In this document: one piece after another, positions 9,606-17,612 of the stretch
Position numbering within the stretch: the stretch's first letter is position 1
How the letters are laid out: each line of letters opens with the position of its first letter
NCBI RefSeq assembly: GCF_900099915.1
Contig: NZ_FNDB01000005.1
Span: forward strand, 62,001-126,000
Source: Flavobacterium omnivorum
Lineage (GTDB): Bacteria; Bacteroidota; Bacteroidia; Flavobacteriales; Flavobacteriaceae
Length of the DNA stretch: 64,000 nucleotides
Reading direction: 5' to 3'
Notes under the pieces: model-generated
What the model was told of the DNA's origin: nothing
Databases searched by the model: none
What the model saw: only the letters and a program-made list of their open reading frames with translations
Translations under genes and position numbers: made by a program

Positions 9606-10667
9606 ATGATTCAATATAGTTTTAATAAAATCCACTTGTATGCAGTATTGCTTTTACTACTTTCTTACAATGGGTATTGTCAAAAGAATATTTCAAAAAT
9701 AGCTTTTGGTTCCTGTTCACATCAAAGTAATCCTTTGCCCATTTTTGATGTTGTAGTGCAACACAAACCTGATTTATTTATCTTCCTTGGTGATAACATT
9801 TATGGAGATACGAATAACATGACTACTCTTCAAGCTAAATACGAACAGTTAGCCGCCAAGCCCTCTTTCCAAAATCTAAAAAAACACATTCCTATTATTG
9901 CAACTTGGGATGATCATGATTATGGACAAAATGATGCCGGCAGACATTATCCTAAAAAAGCAGAATCTAAGGAACTTTTCCTGAGTTTTTTTGATGAACC
10001 TAAAGATTCAGAAAGAAGAAAACATAAAGGTATTTACACTTCCTATATGTATGAAAACAAAGGGAAAAAAGTACAGATTATCTTGTTAGACAACCGCACT
10101 TTTAGAGATAATTACAAGAAATACAACGGCGAAGTCGCTGCAGATAAACGGTTTTTCTACGATCTAGATTATACTCCGCAACAAGAACCTGATTCAACCT
10201 ATTTAGGAGCAGTGCAATGGAAATGGTTGGAAGAGGAATTAAAGAAACCCGCCTCCATTAGGTTGATTGGTTCCGGATCTCAGTTTGGAATTGAATACAA
10301 TGGCTATGAAGGTTGGGCTAATTTTCCGCTGGAGCAGAAAAAATTCTTAAATCTCATCAAAAAGACAAAAGCTAACGGTGTTTTATTTTTAACAGGAGAC
10401 GTACATTATGCTGAAATTTCAAAACTTACTGAACCAGGGCTCTATCCTATTTATGATGTAACTTCCAGCGGTCTTTCCTCAACATGGCATTTTGCTACAC
10501 CAAATAAAAATAGAATTGAAGGTCCTATTATGGAAAATCATTTTGGTTTGATTACAATCGATTGGAAAAATAAAAATCCAAAAATAAAAATGGAAATTTG
10601 GGATAGTGCCGACAATCAGCGAATAGAATACACGATTGGATTGGATGAAATTAGTTTTAAAAAATAA
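9606..10667 (+). CDS. PhoD-like alkaline phosphatase family protein
   Basis: The 353-residue product begins with a hydrophobic export signal ending near SYNGYCQ. Calcineurin-like metallophosphatase motifs follow in order: GSCSHQ, LGDNIYGDT, ATWDDHDYGQND, LLDNRTFRDN and LTGDVHYAE. The D/H/N pattern is that of PhoD-type phosphodiesterases and phosphatases, exported enzymes that cleave phosphate esters with Fe/Ca or similar metals. It is shorter than Bacillus PhoD, consistent with the compact Bacteroidetes branch. A role in phosphate scavenging is inferred. No pho box was recognised. Confidence 0.88.
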   Translation: MIQYSFNKIHLYAVLLLLLSYNGYCQKNISKIAFGSCSHQSNPLPIFDVVVQHKPDLFIFLGDNIYGDTNNMTTLQAKYEQLAAKPSFQNLKKHIPIIATWDDHDYGQNDAGRHYPKKAESKELFLSFFDEPKDSERRKHKGIYTSYMYENKGKKVQIILLDNRTFRDNYKKYNGEVAADKRFFYDLDYTPQQEPDSTYLGAVQWKWLEEELKKPASIRLIGSGSQFGIEYNGYEGWANFPLEQKKFLNLIKKTKANGVLFLTGDVHYAEISKLTEPGLYPIYDVTSSGLSSTWHFATPNKNRIEGPIMENHFGLITIDWKNKNPKIKMEIWDSADNQRIEYTIGLDEISFKK

Positions 10668-10878
10668 CCTTTTTTTGGACAATACTTTAAAAGAAGAATT
10701 GAAAACTATATAATGGTATGTTTTTTACTTCGATCTGTCCGCAATTGCGAAAGAATTTGATTTTCAGCATACTATATAGAACGTTGCTGCTATTGTACTG
10801 ACTTTATTCACTAAAAAAATATTATTTTATACTGAAGAGTTGAAACCTATTTTTTAATAACTCCTAAAAAAAAACACA

Positions 10879-11328
10879 ATGAATTATAAAACATTACTTT
10901 ACACTCTTATTGCAGTAACACTAATTGCTTGTAACCAAAAGAGTGACGAATCAGAAAATATCAAAAAACTACTAGAGAAAGAATCAGCAACCTGGAGAGC
11001 AGGAGATGGAAAAGGACATGCGGAATGCTGGCATATCCAGCCCTATAGCAGAATACTAGTTTCAACCGCAGATGGACATACTTTTGATATTCCTGCAATT
11101 GCCATGACCAATACAGATCCAAAATCTATGGGGAACGGCGGCTACGCAATAAATACAAACTATAAAATGAATATCACAGGAAACAATGCTTGGGTAAGTC
11201 ATGATGAAGTTTCTACCGCAAAAAATGGCAAAAGAAGTTACTCACATGAAATTAGATTAGTAGAAAAAATAAAGGGAGAGTGGAAATTAGTTGGACAATC
11301 CATTCATGTCTATAAATCAGAACGATAG
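10879..11328 (+). CDS. Small lipoprotein with SnoaL/NTF2-like fold (DUF4440-like)
   Basis: The 149-residue protein has a lipoprotein signal (LIAVTLIAC, Cys18), so it is probably anchored to a membrane on the periplasmic side. The mature part (KKLLEKESATWRAGDGKGHAECW and the final EWKLVGQSIHVY) has the cone-shaped NTF2-like pattern found in SnoaL and DUF4440 proteins. No catalytic residues can be named. It is probably monocistronic. Confidence 0.72.
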   Translation: MNYKTLLYTLIAVTLIACNQKSDESENIKKLLEKESATWRAGDGKGHAECWHIQPYSRILVSTADGHTFDIPAIAMTNTDPKSMGNGGYAINTNYKMNITGNNAWVSHDEVSTAKNGKRSYSHEIRLVEKIKGEWKLVGQSIHVYKSER

Positions 11329-11467
11329 CAGTGCTCGCAATAAAATAGGATAAGTTTCACTTTATATTAACGAATATTTATCTTTAGAATTGCGTAAATT
11401 GATGTAATTATGCACCATGACATTAGGCTTTCAAAATACTGCTTTCGTCCGTTATTTTTGGGGATTT

Positions 11468-11806
11468 ATGTCCTTGTATATCCTCAACTGCACCGTAGAT
11501 TGTCCCAATTTGAATTCTTATTCTGGTATGGAGGATTTAATGTATAATGATCAGGAAAGTATTATAGAAATTTTTGTTGAAAAAATATTAGGGTTCGAAA
11601 ATGCAATCGCTGAGAACGAAGACACTGATATTGATAAAAGAATATCGCACAAAACCAATATTTTACTAGATTTTTTTGTCCTGCCAAGTACTAGTTTGCA
11701 CTTGAATAAAAAATACCCCTATTTCAAACAAAACAACTTAGTTGAGCTAAACCGTTCCATTGGTATACTCTATTTTGAAATTCACACTCCTCCACCCGAG
11801 GTTTAG
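11468..11806 (+). CDS. Conserved hypothetical protein paired with the HAEPLYID protein
   Basis: This is a small acidic cytosolic protein of 112 residues with MSLYILNCTVD at its start and NDQESIIEIFVEKILGFENAI in the middle. The frame is open back to an ATG at 11417. Related proteins as I recall them begin MALYMLN, which aligns with the methionine at 11468, so that start was chosen. It lacks a signal peptide and membrane segments and ends TPPPEV. It lies 198 bp upstream of the HAEPLYID gene on the same strand. No function is known. Confidence 0.6.
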   Translation: MSLYILNCTVDCPNLNSYSGMEDLMYNDQESIIEIFVEKILGFENAIAENEDTDIDKRISHKTNILLDFFVLPSTSLHLNKKYPYFKQNNLVELNRSIGILYFEIHTPPPEV

Positions 11807-12004
11807 TTTGTTATTGACACCGATTATCTATTCCTTGTAGTCCAATAAAAATTGGATTAATTTAACATTATATCGGTACCACCATACTAGTCCTGGAAGC
11901 ATTCAGGAAAACTAAATCATAAATACAATTGATATCAAATAGCAAGTAACTATCTTATTTATAATATTAGGATACTTCGTTTTGGATCGTAAAAAACAGA
12001 AAAA

Positions 12005-12877
12005 ATGATTACTAAATTTTTTAAAATAAATAAATTCGTCTTAGTGTTACTCGTGCTAGTAATTGGTAGCTCTGAAGCACAAGAAAATGCAGCACAAAAA
12101 AAACGTCTGACTGACAGTCTTTACATTCAAGAAGTTGAAGGGAAAAAAGAACGTCCAAAAGTGTTACACGCTGAACCTCTGTACATCGATCTAATTAGAG
12201 ATTTGGGAGCCCGAAAAGGAGAAAAAGAATGGAACTTAGGTCTTGGTCTGACAGACAATATTACTCATGATGAATATACTGCGCTACTAGAATATGAATG
12301 GGCCCCAATTGATAGATTAGGACTTGAAGTCGAATTGCCTTTCTCTATTTATTATCCCACAGCCGGAAATACAAATGCACCAGGAAGTAACCTGAATAGT
12401 ATAAAACTAGCGGCACAGTATACCTTTTTAGTTTCAGAAAAAAAGAAATTATCAATGGCTTTTGGTTATATCCATGAATTCTTATTGCCAGATTTTAATA
12501 ACTATAACAGCAGTACTTTGATAACCGGAAACGGGTACAATCCGTTCTTGGTAATTGCCAAACGATGGGGACAAAATTTTCATACCTTGTTATATACCGG
12601 ACCACAGTTTTCAAACCATTTTTCAGATAATACAACACAAACCAACTGGCAAATAAATTCAAACATCCACTACATGATCCCCGGAACACGAAATTTTATA
12701 GGCCTTGAGTTTAATAAAGAAATTAATAATGCTGATTTCTACATGACCATCCGACCTCAAATGCGAGTGGTAATAACTGACTATTTGCTTGTAGGAATAG
12801 TAACAGGTATTCCCATAAATAGGGAGAATCAAAGATTTAGTAGTTTTTTACGACTCATCTATGAACCTTCACATTAA
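12005..12877 (+). CDS. HAEPLYID-motif outer-membrane-like protein
   Basis: The 290-residue protein starts with a signal peptide (cleavage near SSEAQE) and carries the motif HAEPLYIDLIRDLGARKGE from about residue 57. The rest has alternating hydrophobic and polar residues with many aromatic strand ends, such as TALLEYEWAPIDRLGLEVEL, and finishes in a likely final strand. This suggests a small outer-membrane beta-barrel, but the function is unknown. It lies downstream of the conserved small protein at 11468 and is followed by a strong hairpin terminator. Confidence 0.75.
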   Translation: MITKFFKINKFVLVLLVLVIGSSEAQENAAQKKRLTDSLYIQEVEGKKERPKVLHAEPLYIDLIRDLGARKGEKEWNLGLGLTDNITHDEYTALLEYEWAPIDRLGLEVELPFSIYYPTAGNTNAPGSNLNSIKLAAQYTFLVSEKKKLSMAFGYIHEFLLPDFNNYNSSTLITGNGYNPFLVIAKRWGQNFHTLLYTGPQFSNHFSDNTTQTNWQINSNIHYMIPGTRNFIGLEFNKEINNADFYMTIRPQMRVVITDYLLVGIVTGIPINRENQRFSSFLRLIYEPSH

Positions 12878-12908
12878 TTAAATAGGTCAAAGCATTTTCT
12901 GTTTAGTT

Positions 12909-12957
12909 TAAAATAAAAACCTCGCTTATAATTTATATAATCGAGGTTTCTATTTTA
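12909..12957. terminator. Bidirectional hairpin terminator
   Basis: Bases 12909-12924 pair with 12942-12957 over 16 positions with one mismatch, and the core AAACCTCG/CGAGGTTT is perfect. The arms end in A-rich and T-rich runs, and the site separates convergent genes. Confidence 0.88.
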
Positions 12958-13137
12958 TGATTTTATATATTTTACAAAAATAAATAAGTTAAATATTCCT
13001 ATAAAAGTATCGTTTAATTCAAAAAAGGAATACCTTTTATTTTCGAAACTAAGTGCTTGTACTGACTCATAATCAGGTACTGTCTACATAATTACAAGTA
13101 GATCTATTTATATCTACTAAACAAATTGTTCAGGTTT

Positions 13138-13503
13138 TTACTTCTTGAGCAGCAAGCGTTTTACCCTAACCGATAATTCATTCGGGCTGAATGGCTTTGT
13201 TATAAAATCATCTGCTCCAAGCTCAAAAGCTTCCAAAACTGTTTTCTCCAATCCCACTGCAGAAAGCATGATTATTGGGATGTTCAATTTTAACTCGATT
13301 TTTACTTTTTTGACAATATCCAAACCGGTTACAAATGGCATCATGATATCTGAAATTATCAAATCTGGATTTTCAGAAACAATTTTTTCTAAAGCAATCT
13401 GACCATTTGGACATAAAAGGACTTTGTATCCTTCTCTAACCAATTTAAATTCCATAGCTTTTGACATCATTTCGTCATCCTCAGCAACTAAAATTGTTTT
13501 CAT
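13138..13503 (-). CDS. Stand-alone response regulator receiver
   Basis: The 121-residue protein is a single receiver domain with all key residues: acidic pair Asp9/Asp10, phosphoacceptor Asp52 in LIISDIMMP, Ser81 and Lys103 in FITKPF. It has no DNA-binding or enzymatic output domain. A GTG two codons upstream (13509) gives a longer frame, but the ATG at 13503 (MKTILVAEDD) is more typical. It is the last gene of the minus-strand signalling cluster, separated from the hybrid kinase by about 150 bp, so it may also have its own promoter. Its partner is inferred to be the hybrid kinase. Confidence 0.9.
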   Translation of the reverse strand: MKTILVAEDDEMMSKAMEFKLVREGYKVLLCPNGQIALEKIVSENPDLIISDIMMPFVTGLDIVKKVKIELKLNIPIIMLSAVGLEKTVLEAFELGADDFITKPFSPNELSVRVKRLLLKK

Positions 13504-13657
13504 ACTCACTAGGTTTTATAGATCCAAACTAAAAGCAGCACAATTGTATTTCCCTATTATTTGATTTTTCAGGAGAATTATTTTCTCAGAACAAGATTTT
13601 TTGCAATGTCTTACTCGTATTTTCATAGCATGACAAGAATGAAATCTTTTTTTACGA

Positions 13658-16009
13658 TTAAAGCGCAACCAATATCTGTAATTCGCTTACCGCCAACTTG
13701 CAAATCTCATCTAACTTAATAACTTCATCTATTCTTCTATGTCCTTGAGGATTTATTTCAATTTCTTTTTCAATAATGTCAACACATTGCGATGCTTTGA
13801 CCATCCCCAACAAACTGAGAGAGGACTTAAGCTTATGAATTTCTAATTTCAAAATCTTGATGTCATTATTCGCGTTTGCTTTCAGAATTATTTCCATTGT
13901 TTCTGGTGTGTTTTCTAAATAAAGTGAGACCATCTCCTTAATAAAAGTCTCATCCCCCTCTGCAAACTCTTTCAAATATTTAAGATCAACTAGTTTTTCT
14001 CTTATTAATTCCACCTTTTGCACATCTGACGAAAGTATCGTATTTACCTTTTTCACCTCTAAATTTAGATATAATTTATTCAATAACACATCAAAATCAT
14101 AGGGCTTGGATAAATAATCATTCATTCCATTTTCAAGGCATTTTCTTTCTTCCTCCACCGTGGCATGTGCTGTTAATGCAATGATAGGAATTCTCGATTT
14201 TTCTCCCATATTAGACCTGATGTACTTCGTGAGTTCAATACCATCCATTTCAGGCATTTGAATGTCTAACAATATAATATCATAAGCCGTTTTTTCTATC
14301 TTTTCAATTGCTTTTTTTCCATTATCAACAACATCAATTTTTTTACTCCATTTTTCAAACACTTTGATTGCCAGAAGTTGGTTAAGTTCGTTGTCCTCCA
14401 CCAAGAGTATTTTGGACTCCTTTAAAAAATCTGGAGAAACGGTTTTGTTTGTCAATTGAGATGAAACAGTAATTCCTTTCTCTCCTTTTTTATACACTAA
14501 AGAAAAGGAGAATTCACTTCCTTTAGAAACAGTACTTTCTACACTAATCTTACCTCCCTGCAACTCAACAAGTTTACGTGTAATGGTAAGTCCAAGACCA
14601 GTTCCACCATATTTTCTAGTAGTTTCATTTGATGCCTGATTAAAACTTTCAAATATGGAATCTACTTTATCGCTTGGAATACCAATACCAGTATCGATAA
14701 TTGAAAATTTCAATTTGCATTCTGCTGCTGTTTCTTGAACTTCAGTTACTACTAATTCTACAAAACCCTTTTCGGTAAATTTAAGTGCGTTCCCAAGCAA
14801 GTTTACTAATATTTGAGATAACTTCGTAGGGTCACCAATTAGATTATCACTTATTTTAGAATCAATATCGTATAACAATTTTATTTTCTTCTCTTTTGCG
14901 ATTTGAGCTAATAACTCAATTACCGAAGAAACTGTTTTTGACAGCGAAAACTTCACCTCTTCAAAGGTCATTTTATCCGCTTCAATTTTTGAGAAATCAA
15001 GAATATCATTAATAATAAACATTAAGTTTTGACTGGCTTTTTTAATAGCCTCGACACTTTGCATCTGGTTATTATCTAATTTCGTCCCTTCGAGAATCTT
15101 GGCAAACCCAATAATCCCATTCATAGGAGTCCGAATCTCATGGCTCATGTTCGTTAGAAACTGTTCTTTTATAACTACTGCTTTTTCGGCTAATTCCTTT
15201 GCCTTTATGAGCTCAGTCTCTGTTCGTTTTTGTTCGCTAATATCTTGAATGGTTCCCAGTATTTTACAAGGTTTGTCTTTATCATCATTCAAACATTTAA
15301 TAAATTGATTAATGTATTTTACTGTTCCTTTTTTACTAGTAATACTATGATGGAATTGTACTTCCGTTTTTGTGTCTTTAACATGCTTTAGATTAGTTTC
15401 AAAAAGGGCTAAGTCTTTGTCATTTGTAAAACAAGATTTTAAAAAATCTACTGATGTAATCTTCTTGTTTTCAACTTCAAAAATAGTAAAAAACTCATCT
15501 GAAAAATAGACCTCATTGTTGCTTAAATTGACTTCCCAACTTCCTATTTTAGCTAATTTTTGAGCTTCAAGAAGTCGATTTGAATTGACTTTCAAAGCCA
15601 GTTCAGTAACTTTTCTCAGTTTTAAACTTTCATGTAATTTAATGGCATTCCTGATACTTTGAGACACTCCATCTGGAGTCAGCAACGTTTTTGGAATATA
15701 ATCTGAGGCACCACTTAATATTGCTTGACTAGCGATTTTTTCGTCTCCCTGTGAGGTTACAAAAATTACGGGGGTCTCAATATCTAAATCTCTAATTTTT
15801 TTCAAAAAAGAAATTCCATCGGTATCAGGCATTATATAATCTAAAAAGATTAAGTCATACTCTAATTGTGTGATTTTTTCAATTCCTCCTTTTGCTGAAA
15901 AAACGCTATCTACTTCTGCAAGTATACCAGATTGCGAAATGGAACGAGTGATCGTGATTGCATCGATTTTATCATCGTCTATTATTAAAATTTTTAAAAC
16001 TTGGCCCAT
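13658..16009 (-). CDS. Hybrid sensor kinase with REC-PAS-HisKA-HATPase-REC-Hpt architecture
   Basis: The 783-residue protein contains a full phosphorelay. An N-terminal receiver has Asp57 (LIFLDYIMP). A PAS domain lies at about 150-260. HisKA follows with His290 in FLTNMSHEIRTP. HATPase_c includes DTGIGIP near 439 and GGTGLGL near 468. A second receiver has Asp582 and Lys635. The C-terminal Hpt domain has His725 in EIHKLKSS. There is no membrane segment, so it is cytosolic. The leading receiver suggests it takes phosphate from another kinase in the operon, perhaps one of the two upstream. It starts nine bases after the degenerate receiver gene. Confidence 0.95.
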   Translation of the reverse strand: MGQVLKILIIDDDKIDAITITRSISQSGILAEVDSVFSAKGGIEKITQLEYDLIFLDYIMPDTDGISFLKKIRDLDIETPVIFVTSQGDEKIASQAILSGASDYIPKTLLTPDGVSQSIRNAIKLHESLKLRKVTELALKVNSNRLLEAQKLAKIGSWEVNLSNNEVYFSDEFFTIFEVENKKITSVDFLKSCFTNDKDLALFETNLKHVKDTKTEVQFHHSITSKKGTVKYINQFIKCLNDDKDKPCKILGTIQDISEQKRTETELIKAKELAEKAVVIKEQFLTNMSHEIRTPMNGIIGFAKILEGTKLDNNQMQSVEAIKKASQNLMFIINDILDFSKIEADKMTFEEVKFSLSKTVSSVIELLAQIAKEKKIKLLYDIDSKISDNLIGDPTKLSQILVNLLGNALKFTEKGFVELVVTEVQETAAECKLKFSIIDTGIGIPSDKVDSIFESFNQASNETTRKYGGTGLGLTITRKLVELQGGKISVESTVSKGSEFSFSLVYKKGEKGITVSSQLTNKTVSPDFLKESKILLVEDNELNQLLAIKVFEKWSKKIDVVDNGKKAIEKIEKTAYDIILLDIQMPEMDGIELTKYIRSNMGEKSRIPIIALTAHATVEEERKCLENGMNDYLSKPYDFDVLLNKLYLNLEVKKVNTILSSDVQKVELIREKLVDLKYLKEFAEGDETFIKEMVSLYLENTPETMEIILKANANNDIKILKLEIHKLKSSLSLLGMVKASQCVDIIEKEIEINPQGHRRIDEVIKLDEICKLAVSELQILVAL

Positions 16010-16018
16010 AGTATGCTG

Positions 16019-16441
16019 TTATTTTTGACTAGAAAATTCGATAATATTCCAATAATCATTGAGAACTGACACGAATGGGTTTAAAGTTTGGCTTTCGAAT
16101 GACATGTGAATATATCCCGCGATATTCAAATTCAAAGCTGCTACTTTATTTTTATCAGTTTTTGAATCTGTAATTACAAAAACTAAAATTGATTTTAAAT
16201 CGGTATGATTTCGTATCGCTGTCAAGAATTGTATTCCTTTATTCTTTGTCCTATTGATATCGATTATAATTATTTTAGGTATAGGGGTTATTTTTTCAGA
16301 GCCATCCAGCATCGACCATGCCTCATTTTCATTGGCAGCTGAAAATAAAGTGTGTTTCACCTCTATTTCTGAAAAAGATTTTCTGATGCATTCGACAATA
16401 GCCTTTCTATTGTCGACCAATAGGATACTTGCATTTCCCAT
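16019..16441 (-). CDS. Degenerate response regulator receiver (pseudo-receiver)
   Basis: The 140-residue protein aligns without gaps to the receiver encoded just upstream (16463-16873), including Asp61 at the same position. It has lost most of the active site. The acidic triad EDD becomes D10-N11-R12, the conserved Lys113-Pro114 becomes Met113-Ser114 in GYIHMSF, and the DxxMPxMNG loop is now DINRTKNKG. Without the lysine and the acidic pair, Mg-dependent phosphorylation should be poor or absent, so a phosphorylation-independent adaptor role is inferred. It lies between the intact receiver (21-nt gap) and the hybrid kinase (9-nt gap). Confidence 0.85.
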   Translation of the reverse strand: MGNASILLVDNRKAIVECIRKSFSEIEVKHTLFSAANENEAWSMLDGSEKITPIPKIIIIDINRTKNKGIQFLTAIRNHTDLKSILVFVITDSKTDKNKVAALNLNIAGYIHMSFESQTLNPFVSVLNDYWNIIEFSSQK

Positions 16442-16462
16442 AACAAAAACGAATTGAATATA

Positions 16463-16873
16463 TTACAGTTCACATAATTGCCAGAAGTTCTTGAGTGTAG
16501 CTACTGAAGTCAAAAACTTTTCAAAAGAAAGTGGCTTAAGAATATATCCAGCAACATTCAAATTGTATGCATTTATCTTGTCGCTATCTTCATTTGAAGT
16601 AGTCATAACAAAAACCGATATGTTTTTAAGTCTCTCATTTTCTCTCATTATTTTAAGAAACTCAATCCCATTCATTTTTGGCATATTAATGTCTAGAATG
16701 ATAATCTTAGGCAGCGGAATAATTTGGCTTTCCAGCATTTCAAGTGCTTCCACTCCATTTCCGGCCACAAATAGCGGGTTCATGATATTATTTTTGGAGA
16801 ATGCTCTTTTTACATTCATTACATCTACTTCATCGTCTTCGACCAATAAAATATTTACCAATTTTTGGTTCAT
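16463..16873 (-). CDS. Rcp1-type single-domain response regulator
   Basis: The 136-residue receiver has the acidic triad Glu12-Asp13-Asp14, phosphoacceptor Asp61 (IILDINMPKMNG), Thr91 and Lys113 in GYILKPL. The long beta-4/alpha-4 style and sequence resemble Rcp1, the small regulator usually encoded next to phytochrome-like kinases. It has no output domain. The start is four bases after the end of the upstream short histidine kinase gene, so the two are translationally close and probably cognate partners. Confidence 0.92.
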   Translation of the reverse strand: MNQKLVNILLVEDDEVDVMNVKRAFSKNNIMNPLFVAGNGVEALEMLESQIIPLPKIIILDINMPKMNGIEFLKIMRENERLKNISVFVMTTSNEDSDKINAYNLNVAGYILKPLSFEKFLTSVATLKNFWQLCEL

Positions 16874-16877
16874 AATT

Positions 16878-17606
16878 TTAATTTTTTAATATTATTATTT
16901 TAGGCCAAATTAACGTAAAAATTGAGCCACTGTTTATACCAGCTGTATATTTAATTTTTCCTCCCACTAATTTCATGATTTTACAACTGATGGCTAATCC
17001 TGCTCCAGTTGTATCCACCACATCTTTAGAATTAACCGTATAAAAAATAGAGAAAATTTTAGACGCTACCTCTTCTGGTATTCCGGGTCCATTATCGCTA
17101 ACTTTTATTTCATAGTTATTTTCGGTTTCTACAACCTCAACACCTACTTTTCTATTTTCTTTATCGTGAAATCGGACTGCATTGTCAAGTACACTCAGTA
17201 TCACTTTTTGCAATTTCGCTCCTAAAGTTACACAATTTTCATTAATAAGAGTCATGTTTAAAGTAAATTCAACGTTGGAATTAGGCTCAAATAATGCAAT
17301 ACTATTTGCCATCAGTTTAGAAATATTCACTTCATAAAATTCCAATTCTACCCTATCAACGCGAGAAAGTTCCAACAGTCCATTCATCATGTTTTCCATT
17401 CGATTGACCCTATTTTTCAGCAAGCTTAAATTGGCAACCACTTCTTGATTTTCAACGGCTCCTAAATCCTCTTCAATCCACGTGGTTATATTTGAAATTG
17501 CCCGCATAGGCGATTTAATATCATGTGAGACTATATAAACAAATTCTTCAAACTCTTTTCTAAGGGCTGCTAATTCCTGTTGACATTTACCTTCTTCTTC
17601 CTTCAT
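16878..17606 (-). CDS. Short cytosolic histidine kinase lacking a sensor domain
   Basis: The 242-residue protein consists of HisKA with His28 in VYIVSHDIKSP, then HATPase_c with the N box DNAVRFHD, the G1 box SDNGPGIP and the G2 region GAGLA. Only about 20 residues precede the H box, so there is no sensory domain. It may act as a module driven by another protein in the operon. The H box resembles that of the large kinase just upstream and of bacteriophytochrome kinases. It begins six bases after the end of the 772-residue kinase gene and is followed directly by a receiver gene. Confidence 0.92.
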   Translation of the reverse strand: MKEEEGKCQQELAALRKEFEEFVYIVSHDIKSPMRAISNITTWIEEDLGAVENQEVVANLSLLKNRVNRMENMMNGLLELSRVDRVELEFYEVNISKLMANSIALFEPNSNVEFTLNMTLINENCVTLGAKLQKVILSVLDNAVRFHDKENRKVGVEVVETENNYEIKVSDNGPGIPEEVASKIFSIFYTVNSKDVVDTTGAGLAISCKIMKLVGGKIKYTAGINSGSIFTLIWPKIIILKN

Positions 17607-17612
17607 TGCTAT

